5,109 nt of DNA from Bacillota bacterium (GTDB lineage Bacteria; Bacillota; Clostridia; Acetivibrionales; DSM-2933): positions 1-5,109 of the forward strand of contig JAEZNF010000380.1 in NCBI GenBank assembly GCA_023441845.1. Direction: 5' to 3'. Of the stretch, positions 1 to 5,108 are shown one piece after another. A program made the translations under genes and the position numbers. The notes beneath the pieces are model-generated. The model ran no database searches, had not been told where the DNA came from, and saw nothing but the letters and a program-made list of their open reading frames with translations. The stretch's first letter is position 1; each line of letters starts with the position of its first letter.

Positions 1-1598
1 GGGGCGGGCTCGGTACCATCCGTTATTACTTCTATAACCATTGGGCCGTCCATTTTGGAAACAGCTTTTTTAATCTGGACCATATCCTCAATATCCCTTA
101 TCTCAATACTATTAATCCCCACAGACTTCATCATTTCTCTTATGGAAACTCTCTCTTGTACAAATCCCCCCAGACTTCTTCCAAACAGATACGTATGTCC
201 ATGTTCAACAAAGCCCAGCATACTGTTATTGATTATGATATATATAATAGGCATTTTATATTCTTTTGCGGTCAAAACCTCCATACCATTCATAAAAAAA
301 CATCCATCCCCCGCAAATACAACAAGCATTTTTTGGGGATCCGCCATGTATGCTCCTGCAGCCCCGCCGATTGAAGACCCCATAGCAGCGTAATCAATGT
401 TTATTTCAAAATCTCCACCTTGAGGTATGGATAAATACTTGAAAACAAAATTCATAAACTCTCCAAGATCACATAAATATCTTGTTTCAGCAGGTAATAA
501 TGTTGTCAGCTTTTCCACAAACAGTCTTAGAGAAATTCCGGTATGATTTCTTTCATAGGCCTTGTTTATTTCCGGTCTGGTAAAGCATATGTTTTTCTTA
601 AATGTTTTATCAATAAGTAGCTGTATGACATATTTTAAGTCTGCGGTAATTCCAACTTCAACATCAAAAACCTTACCTATTTCTTTTGAATCCCAATCCA
701 CATGAATTATTCTTTTGTCAATAAAGGGAGCTGGGGCAAAGTTCTCTGTCGATGATTCGCCCAGGTTCGAACCAAGAACTATAACACAGTTTGCCTTACC
801 CTCCTGTATATATTCCAAAGCCGCATCAGTGCTTGAAAAACCATACACTCCCAAATTAAGCTGGAATTCCGACGGTATTATACCTTTCCCGGCCGGCGTA
901 GTGACAATAGGCCATTGTAAGTGTTTGCTCAATTCCATAACACTGTCCGAAAGCCCTTTACATCCCTTTCCCACAAAAATTAACCCAAATGTTTCACTAT
1001 TGATTATATTAACAGCTTTCTCAATCAAACTATGTGAAGGTGTAATCCGTTTTACCGGCAGTTCTTCCTCTTCATTCAACAATTCTGCCAGCTCTCCTTG
1101 TAATTCTGCGCCCTGCACATCTACAGGAATAGAAATATGTACAGGCCCCATGGGAGGTGTTAATGCAATTGCTATTGCCTTCTTCAACTCAGGCAAAACT
1201 TGAACCCCTTCAATAATTGTTTTACTGTACTTTGTTATAGGTTTGAAGATTTGCTCTGTATCCAACTCCTGAATGGCCCCTTTACCTATGTTTTGGCTGC
1301 TAACATAACCAGTAAGCATCAAAACCGGCAGTTTAGCCCTCATAGCATCGGCTATCCCGTTAGTCATATTGTTTGCACCAACAGCTCCGGCACCAAAACA
1401 AACACCAAGCTTTCCTGAAACGCTTGCATACCTTGCGGCAGAATATGCCGCACCAGCTTCATTTTTGGTTATAACAGGCTTTATGTCTACTTCATTCAAC
1501 GCATCAAATGTTGGACTGATTGTTCCGGCAGGTATGCCGAATACATAGTCAACACCCTGTAGTTTCAGGTATTCCAAAATAGCCCTTGATATATTCAT
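1..1598 (-). CDS. Thiamine-diphosphate-dependent enzyme, acetolactate synthase large-subunit-like (3' end cut by window edge)
   Basis: The frame is open for 532 codons and leaves the window at its C-terminal end; family members are usually 540-570 residues, so little is missing. The order is the usual one: N-terminal pyrimidine-binding domain (about 1-165) with the catalytic glutamate at E47 in KNEAGAAY, a central domain (about 190-325, with PAGKG and VLGSNLGESS), and a C-terminal diphosphate-binding domain. The Mg/ThDP motif is GDG at 430-432, followed after 24 residues by NN at 457-458. Such cytosolic enzymes decarboxylate 2-keto acids such as pyruvate and carboligate the product. The start ATG has AAAGGAG nine bases upstream. 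Where plant and bacterial biosynthetic acetolactate synthases carry the conserved Trp after LGMV, this protein has LGFVEHGH, so it is probably a paralogue. Catabolic acetolactate synthase or a secondary-metabolism ligase are alternatives. The family is certain; the substrate is not known. Confidence 0.9.
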   Translation of the reverse strand, partial: MNISRAILEYLKLQGVDYVFGIPAGTISPTFDALNEVDIKPVITKNEAGAAYSAARYASVSGKLGVCFGAGAVGANNMTNGIADAMRAKLPVLMLTGYVSSQNIGKGAIQELDTEQIFKPITKYSKTIIEGVQVLPELKKAIAIALTPPMGPVHISIPVDVQGAELQGELAELLNEEEELPVKRITPSHSLIEKAVNIINSETFGLIFVGKGCKGLSDSVMELSKHLQWPIVTTPAGKGIIPSEFQLNLGVYGFSSTDAALEYIQEGKANCVIVLGSNLGESSTENFAPAPFIDKRIIHVDWDSKEIGKVFDVEVGITADLKYVIQLLIDKTFKKNICFTRPEINKAYERNHTGISLRLFVEKLTTLLPAETRYLCDLGEFMNFVFKYLSIPQGGDFEINIDYAAMGSSIGGAAGAYMADPQKMLVVFAGDGCFFMNGMEVLTAKEYKMPIIYIIINNSMLGFVEHGHTYLFGRSLGGFVQERVSIREMMKSVGINSIEIRDIEDMVQIKKAVSKMDGPMVIEVITDGTEPA

Positions 1599-1634
1599 TA
1601 GAACACACTCCTTTAGCGCGATTTTGTAAATTTA

Positions 1635-1662
1635 CATTATGAAATTTTCATTATGAAACTTT
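1635..1662. repeat. 14-bp tandem direct repeat upstream of the ThDP enzyme
   Basis: Two adjacent copies of CATTATGAAATTTT lie at 1635-1648 and 1649-1662 and differ at one base of 14. They end 37 bases before the ThDP-enzyme start codon, in its presumed 5' leader. Side-by-side copies at this position could bind a regulator or be simple AT-rich slippage; the sequence does not decide. Confidence 0.6.
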
Positions 1663-1783
1663 TAAGTAAATGAATTAAGCAAAATACAAGACTTTTATAA
1701 TTATGCTGTATATTCAGCAGCGTTGCATAAGGCTTTTTAACAAAAACCGACAGAAGAGTTATCTGTAGGCACAGCAACGCCAT
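1637..1783 (-). other. Possible 48-codon leader reading frame, rich in Leu/Ile/Val
   Basis: An ATG at 1783 opens a 48-codon frame ending in TAA, 38 bases before the ThDP-enzyme start and on the same strand. Its first 25 residues begin MALLCLQITLLSV, and 11 of the 25 are Leu, Ile or Val. That composition would suit an attenuator peptide ahead of a branched-chain amino acid gene. The ribosome site is poor (only GGA, six bases before the ATG), and no clear hairpin plus U-run follows. It may well be chance, since AT-rich DNA easily gives such frames. Confidence 0.2.
1720..1780 (-). other. Nested inverted repeats in the leader of the ThDP enzyme
   Basis: GCGTTGC at 1720-1726 is perfectly complementary to GCAACGC at 1774-1780. 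Inside this, ACAGA at 1750-1754 pairs with TCTGT at 1762-1766 around a 7-base loop, and flanking CC/GG extend that stem across one mismatch. Next to it, TGCTG/CAGCA around TATATT forms a third small hairpin at about 1704-1719. The 292-base gap 1599-1890 holds no convincing gene, and I recognise no riboswitch class (no TPP box, T-box or c-di-GMP core). It could be a folded mRNA leader. Confidence 0.35.
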
Positions 1784-1890
1784 AGCTTATCCAAAGGCTT
1801 TCTGTAAAATTCCCTATGTAAGCAGGTTATATCTAATATTCTATTATTATTAATTCGTGTTAACTTTTTATGTAACGCTAATACCGGATA

Positions 1891-2328
1891 CTATTGAATG
1901 CTAAGGAACTGCTCCTGATATTCCTTCACCAGACTTTCACATTTAGATACTTCTTGAACGTTAAATTCATGGGTCTTGCCAATTGATACTACACATATAA
2001 TTCCTTCAACTTTTTCTCCACTAGCAATAGGAAAAATAACAATACTGTCAACCCCAAACAGGAGAAACGCATCAGCTGAAAGGTTATCACCCTTTGTGTT
2101 ATTTATAAATACAGGTTTCTTAGTATTTATAACTTCTATTAATACTTTAGTTTCACTTATATAAACAGGGTTTTCAGCATGTGTTTCCTTCCATTTCTCA
2201 ATTCCAAGTATATCAGTATTTGTTTTGTAAACAGGTTTTAACTCATCCCCATCAAATTTATGATACCCAATATCCCCCAAACCGGTCACCTCCTTTATTT
2301 TGGAAAAAAGCACGTCCATAAATACCAT
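1891..2328 (-). CDS. Small GAF-domain protein, SpoVT-like sensor module
   Basis: The protein has 145 residues. Residues about 70-115 carry the core of a GAF fold: KPVFINN, then a hydrophobic strand ending in FPIASGEKVEGIICVV. A C-terminal helix (about 122-145) follows. This order, especially PI..GE.V.GII followed by a helix rich in Glu and Gln, resembles the C-terminal GAF half of the sporulation regulator SpoVT, but no AbrB-type DNA-binding head is present. It is therefore probably a stand-alone cytosolic small-molecule or partner-binding module; ligand and target cannot be read. The start at 2328 is well supported by AAAGGAGGTGA seven bases upstream. A second, equally strong site lies inside the gene (see findings). 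The ThDP-enzyme gene follows on the same strand after 292 bases, so co-transcription is possible but unproven. Confidence 0.7.
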   Translation of the reverse strand: MVFMDVLFSKIKEVTGLGDIGYHKFDGDELKPVYKTNTDILGIEKWKETHAENPVYISETKVLIEVINTKKPVFINNTKGDNLSADAFLLFGVDSIVIFPIASGEKVEGIICVVSIGKTHEFNVQEVSKCESLVKEYQEQFLSIQ

Positions 2329-2408
2329 TTAGTTTTCACCTCCTTTCTCGAATTATATAAACACGCACTCATATTCAAACCATATATGTAAAATTATTCA
2401 ATGACATA

Positions 2409-2437
2409 ATGTTACCACAACAGTATTATTTTGTAAA
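2409..2437 (-). promoter_or_regulatory. Candidate sigma-A promoter for the GAF gene
   Basis: Read on the minus strand, TTTACA (2437-2432) is followed after 17 bases by TAACAT (2414-2409), preceded by an extended -10 TG dinucleotide. Transcription would start near 2402, giving a leader of about 74 bases before the GAF start codon. The match is moderate, and nearby AT-rich TATAAT-like strings are competing candidates. Confidence 0.4.
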
Positions 2438-2669
2438 CACATATTATACTATAATTTGGTTAATATTCTAAATGTAAGCCAATCAGACAATATATTTCTG
2501 TACAAGCCGGAGAAAAGCCGCTCCAAGTTCCATATTTAGGACTTATTTAATATATTTACCTAATTCCTTAAATATAAACTTATTATGGATACATGTTAAT
2601 TGAATAACGAATATTCCGGTAGCCGGCAGCGTCCTTATAAATTTACAAAAAACTCTACAAAAACCCCAT
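2438..2669. other. Non-coding middle of the divergent intergenic region
   Basis: The whole gap between the GAF gene and the kinase remnant is 408 bases (2329-2736). This central part has no plausible gene on either strand. It is very AT-rich except for two short GC-rich patches, near 2505-2525 (AGCCG twice, with GGAG/CTCC able to pair) and near 2616-2632 (CCGGTAGCCGGC). A small imperfect hairpin, AAGTTCC/GGACTT, lies near 2523-2544 with no U-run. I see no recognisable kinase-coding remnant in it. Confidence 0.5.
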
Positions 2670-2697
2670 TTTACTCGAATGCAATATATGATATTAT
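2670..2697 (+). promoter_or_regulatory. Candidate sigma-A promoter for the kinase remnant
   Basis: TTTACT at 2670-2675 is followed after 16 bases by TATTAT at 2692-2697, with an extended -10 TG one base upstream (TGATATTAT). The start point would be near 2704, leaving about 33 bases before the ATG at 2737. A palindrome lies directly downstream over the start codon. Confidence 0.45.
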
Positions 2698-2725
2698 GGA
2701 TTCATTAATTTAATACCATTTTATG

Positions 2726-2747
2726 GTGTAAAAGTTATGTTTTACAC
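2726..2747. promoter_or_regulatory. Perfect 8+8 palindrome enclosing the kinase-remnant start codon
   Basis: GTGTAAAA at 2726-2733 is perfectly complementary to TTTTACAC at 2740-2747, with six bases, GTTATG, between. The ATG of the downstream frame is the last three bases of that loop. As DNA it could be a dimeric repressor's operator about 20-45 bases after the likely transcription start. As RNA it would be an AU-rich hairpin that presents or hides the start codon. No regulator family is assigned. Confidence 0.5.
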
Positions 2748-3048
2748 ATATCAAACAACTAATAAGAGATATAAAATATCCGAACTATTGGGTGTAAGCT
2801 CGATTCTTGACCTTGACGAGCTGCTCGAAAAGATAATGGACAGTGTTTTAGAGCATGTGGGCGCCGAAAAAGGCCTTTTGTTTTTATATAATGAGGATAC
2901 AGGTGACGACGGCTTTGGCTGCAAGGATATAAAGAAAGGCTTTGGCTTAAACGGCATGGAGCAAAGAATCAAGGAATTGAACGGAAGCATTTGTTTTCAA
3001 TCAGGAGACTCAGGCAGTTTTACGGTTGAGCTAAATTTGCCTTTATAA
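2737..3048 (+). pseudogene. Internally deleted sensor histidine kinase: GAF start joined to ATPase-domain tail
   Basis: The frame encodes 103 residues made of two ends of a larger protein. Residues 9-54 (KISELL...ILDLDELLEKIMDSVLEHVGAEKGLLFLYNED) are the first helix and strand of a GAF sensor domain. Residues 57-103 are the C-terminal part of a NarL-partner kinase ATPase domain: DDGFG (G1 box), KKGFGLNGMEQRI (G2 region), and a last strand ending in NLPL. The rest of the GAF domain, the phospho-accepting histidine helix and the ATPase N-box are absent, so it cannot act as a kinase. The junction lies near residues 54-57 (about 2896-2907) and keeps the frame. No good ribosome site precedes the ATG, and the original start may have been elsewhere. 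A membrane gene and a broken response regulator follow on the same strand. A small novel protein is conceivable but less likely. Confidence 0.8.
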
Positions 3049-3076
3049 AGGCTGTATAAGTGAAGGAGGTATAAAA

Positions 3077-3694
3077 ATGCTGAACGGATTAAAAGCATTA
3101 GGTGTTAGCGAAAACAAACTTTCAAGGTACAAGGCACGCATAAAGGTATTTCTGTATGCACTGTTCAGGTTTACTCTTTACGGGATGATCGGCGTTTTTG
3201 CCGAAGTATCTCTGTATACTATTGTAAAGGCTGTCCGCTTAATTCCCATTGTTAAATGGCTGTTCCAAACTCAATGGAAGGTAGATGACCGCCTGAACCT
3301 GAACGGGATATGGGACGCACCAATAAAGGCCTTATACGGACAATGTTCCTTGTGGATGTTTCCCGTCTACGCCTTATGTGCAATACTGTTACTGGAAAGA
3401 ATTTTCCGATTCTCAATGAACTACAACCTGAATATTTTTATCAGAGGCATATTGTATTCAATTGCCATAACACTTTTTGAATTTGTAGCGGGTTTTGTAC
3501 TCTATTGGATAACAGGCTATAAGATATGGTATTACAGCGACGCAGCTAATTTGCTTCAAATGACTTCTCTGTTTTTATTTGGTGTCTGGTTTATAACCGG
3601 CCTGTTTGTAGAGCTTATATACAGGGAGCTCACATATAACAGTATCAGTAGATGGGCACAAGAAACCGTAGTCTCGGCTGTATCCTGTGACTAA
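3077..3694 (+). CDS. Four-helix membrane protein, PF06541-like 'putative ABC transporter permease' family
   Basis: The protein has 205 residues, with probable membrane helices at about 24-50, 88-109, 119-146 and 160-182. Family hallmarks from clostridial proteins labelled putative ABC transporter permease (a name without proven function) are visible: YGMIGVFAEV in helix 1, SLWMFPVYAL before helix 2, IRGILYSIAITLFEF in helix 3, then WYYSD where the family usually has WDYS, and GLFVELIYREL at the end. Each helix holds one glutamate (E43, E107, E135, E179). Helices 1 and 3 share R-x2-LY-x7-E, and helices 2 and 4 share E-x-I-[FY]-R, which indicates an internal duplication. AAGGAGGT stands six bases before the ATG, the best ribosome site of the plus-strand group. 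It begins 28 bases after the kinase remnant and ends 49 bases before the broken regulator, and it looks intact. A signalling partner of the former two-component system is one inference; the substrate is unknown. Confidence 0.75.
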   Translation: MLNGLKALGVSENKLSRYKARIKVFLYALFRFTLYGMIGVFAEVSLYTIVKAVRLIPIVKWLFQTQWKVDDRLNLNGIWDAPIKALYGQCSLWMFPVYALCAILLLERIFRFSMNYNLNIFIRGILYSIAITLFEFVAGFVLYWITGYKIWYYSDAANLLQMTSLFLFGVWFITGLFVELIYRELTYNSISRWAQETVVSAVSCD

Positions 3695-3743
3695 ACGTAT
3701 AAATTAACCTATTACAAATGAATTTATAGGGTGGTGTACAAAA

Positions 3744-4390
3744 ATGATTAAGGTTATAATTGCAGATGACCAGTTGCTTCTCACAGAAAGCTTCAAAAGC
3801 ATAATTGAAAGAGATCCCGATATCACAGTAATGGGTTGCGCCGATAATGGGCTTGAGGCTTTCAAGCTATGCGAAAAATCTTTGCCCGACCTTGTTTTAA
3901 TGGATATAAAGATGCCTGAATATAACGGAATTGAAGGCACAAGAATGATAAAAGAAAAATACCCTCAGGTAAAAGTCCTCATTCTGACAACCTTTGAGGA
4001 TGATCAGAACATGTACGAAGCCTTAAAGAAGGGTGCAGACGGGTACATATTAAAAGAAATCACTCCTGAGGAATTAATACAGGCAATTAAAAACACCGTC
4101 AAGGGCTTCGGTATATTCAGTAAACCCCATTTAGCCTTATTACAAAGCAGTTCAGCGCTAGCAGTGAAAAATATGGTCCTGCAGTAAATATTAACGATTT
4201 TAATCTGAAGGTACGTGATATAGAGATTCTACGCCTGATTGCCGACGGATTAACCAACAAGGACATTGCCTCAAAGCTATGTTTGAGCCTTGGACGTACC
4301 AAGAATATCATATCCGAGCTCATGGCAAAGCTCGAATTGGAAGACAGGAACCAATTAGCCAGTTTTACCTTTAAAAATAAATTGATTTGA
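3744..4390 (+). pseudogene. NarL-type response regulator, frameshifted between receiver and DNA-binding domains
   Basis: The first frame (ending TAA at 4187) encodes an intact receiver domain: acidic pair D8-D9, phospho-acceptor D54 in LVLMDIKMP, T82/T83 in LTTFED, and K104 in YILKE. After GFGIFSK the frame becomes meaningless. A different frame, open from 4124, continues SLITKQFSASSEKY and then a LuxR-type helix-turn-helix (4196-4387: RDIEILRLIADGLTNKDIASKL...KNIISELMAKLEL), ending at TGA 4388-4390. One extra C in the CCCC run at 4125-4128 would restore one protein of about 215 residues, the normal family size. The recognition helix also looks worn: LSLGRTKN replaces the usual LSxGTVKN. The start has only a modest site, AGGGTGGTG, seven bases before ATG. 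A receiver-only protein could still be made. A sequencing error is the main alternative. Confidence 0.85.
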
Positions 4391-4392
4391 CA

Positions 4393-4469
4393 AAAATACT
4401 AAATTGCGTTTATGTGAATTTTCTGCAAAGGGAGTCTTCAGATGTAAAGTACACGCAATTTAGTATTTT
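4393..4469. terminator. Bidirectional terminator-like 17-bp inverted repeat between convergent genes
   Basis: AAAATACTAAATTGCGT at 4393-4409 is the exact reverse complement of 4453-4469, separated by 43 bases. It starts three bases after the regulator's last stop and ends 11 bases before the coat gene's stop on the other strand. The arms carry A-runs and T-runs at their outer ends, so each strand ends its stem in TTTT, as in two-way intrinsic terminators. The long loop and AT-rich stem are unusual; a small element with terminal inverted repeats is an alternative. Confidence 0.6.
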
Positions 4470-4480
4470 ATTGTTCCCGA

Positions 4481-4984
4481 TTACAACAAAATAGTAACAA
4501 ATTTTATCGAATACATGTCGCATAATAAGACATCATCTGAACCTGTTGGTCTTAGAAGTATATAACTGGTTCCTACACCTATTAGGGTACCCACCCTGTC
4601 AACCAACGGGCCATTAGTACCTATCAGAAATTCCACACGCATAAGCTTTCCGATTTGGGTACTGAGGAATCCGGGCGTAAACATTATATTCTGAGTGGTA
4701 AGCGGTGGCTGCGCTCCTGAAGGTGCTGCTCCCTGCATTTGAGCCATAGGTGCCGCTCCTTGCATTTGAGTCATAGGTGCCGCTCCTTGCATTTGAGTCG
4801 TGGCAGGTGCGCCACCCATAATAGGAGCGGTGGATGGACCTGTCGGAACTCCGGTAGGTAAAGCCGGCGATGTTCCTCCCATCGGTAATGCTTTACTTCC
4901 ACACCCGGCGCAAGGTGCCGGCATTACCGCACCCTGATTATAAAGAGAATTCCCATTTGGCCTTTCATAACTTGAATACTTCAC
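4481..4984 (-). CDS. Probable spore coat protein with GerQ-like C-terminal domain and Met/Gln/Ala repeats
   Basis: The protein has 167 residues from a GTG start. Residues 1-30 are polar and include a CAGC pair (C25, C28). Residues about 31-97 are low-complexity Pro, Gly, Ala, Thr and Met, with three nine-residue repeats (MTQMQGAAP type, 62-88). Residues about 101-167 form a folded domain, from TPGFLSTQIGKLMRVEFLIG through DRVGTLIGVGTSYILLRP to DDVLLCDMYSIKFVTIL. Its pattern (short strands, a ligand-free beta barrel look, hydrophobic end) recalls the GerQ coat protein, whose conserved domain also follows a Gln/Pro-rich head. Such proteins are assembled into the spore coat; this role is inferred. 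The GTG is chosen over the ATG at 5002 because GGAGGAG lies five bases before it and overlaps the codons after that ATG. The gene converges on the broken regulator. Confidence 0.65.
   Translation of the reverse strand: MKYSSYERPNGNSLYNQGAVMPAPCAGCGSKALPMGGTSPALPTGVPTGPSTAPIMGGAPATTQMQGAAPMTQMQGAAPMAQMQGAAPSGAQPPLTTQNIMFTPGFLSTQIGKLMRVEFLIGTNGPLVDRVGTLIGVGTSYILLRPTGSDDVLLCDMYSIKFVTILL
4721..4801. repeat. Three tandem 27-bp repeats inside the coat gene
   Basis: Units lie at 4721-4747, 4748-4774 and 4775-4801, with only a few base differences between them. Each encodes nine residues, [MT][TA]QMQGAAP, so gain or loss of a unit keeps the frame. A partial decayed copy may flank each side (AGGTGCGCC near 4805; GGTGGCTGCGCTCCTG near 4704-4719). 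Confidence 0.95.
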
Positions 4985-4989
4985 AATAA

Positions 4990-4996
4990 CTCCTCC
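4990..4996 (-). promoter_or_regulatory. Ribosome binding site that sets the GTG start of the coat gene
   Basis: On the minus strand GGAGGAG (4996-4990) stands five bases before GTG at 4984-4982. The upstream in-frame ATG at 5002 has only A/T-rich sequence before it, so the longer version is unlikely. Confidence 0.8.
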
Positions 4997-5066
4997 AAAC
5001 ATATAAATTAAAAAATAAATACAAGAAATTTTGTTAAGTATATTTTTACTTTTTATCCTGTGTATT

Positions 5067-5092
5067 TTGAATATGTTGAACAGCCGAAATGT
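5067..5092 (-). promoter_or_regulatory. Possible sigma-K-type promoter of the coat gene
   Basis: On the minus strand AC (5092-5091) is followed after 15 bases by CATATTCAA (5075-5067), one base off the late mother-cell sigma-K pattern AC-N16-CATANNNTA. It would give a leader of about 80 bases. The motif is short and degenerate; support comes mainly from the gene's presumed role. Confidence 0.25.
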
Positions 5093-5108
5093 CTCATGTA
5101 GTGTTCAA
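5076..5108. repeat. 7-bp inverted repeat upstream of the coat gene
   Basis: TTGAACA at 5076-5082 is the reverse complement of TGTTCAA at 5102-5108, with 19 bases between. It overlaps the possible -35/spacer region of the coat gene, so it could be an operator, or the terminator stem of a gene beyond the window. The evidence is weak. Confidence 0.3.

Noticed and set aside
55..1418. Plus-strand open frames opposite the ThDP enzyme (55-393, 715-1203, 1200-1418)
   Set aside because: They are antisense to a long, family-matching minus-strand gene, have no domain pattern and lack ribosome sites.
1599..1890. TPP riboswitch or T-box leader for the ThDP-enzyme gene
   Set aside because: No CUGAGA thi-box core and no GGGUGGNACCGCG T-box sequence is present on the minus strand.
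2450..2455. Perfect plus-strand TATAAT as the main kinase promoter
   Set aside because: No acceptable -35 lies 15-19 bases upstream, and it is over 280 bases from the start codon; the 2670-2697 candidate fits better.
2616..2640. GGTAGCCGGC patch as part of a c-di-GMP-I (GEMM) riboswitch
   Set aside because: The other conserved segments (GGCAAACC, GAAA tetraloop, GGACGCAAAGCC) are not found around it on either strand.
4122..4128. AAACCCC as a programmed -1 slippery heptamer joining receiver and DNA-binding frames
   Set aside because: The upstream frame reads AAA CCC here, while simultaneous slippage needs A AAC CCC. The phase is wrong, and the worn recognition helix favours decay.
4427..4447. 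Minimal start-stop frame (AAAGGGAG, then ATG TAA) in the loop of the inverted repeat
   Set aside because: One codon followed by a stop, downstream of the last gene, is easily due to chance and has no target to regulate.
4721..4801. CRISPR-like array
   Set aside because: The 27-bp units are directly adjacent, without spacers, and encode protein repeats in frame.
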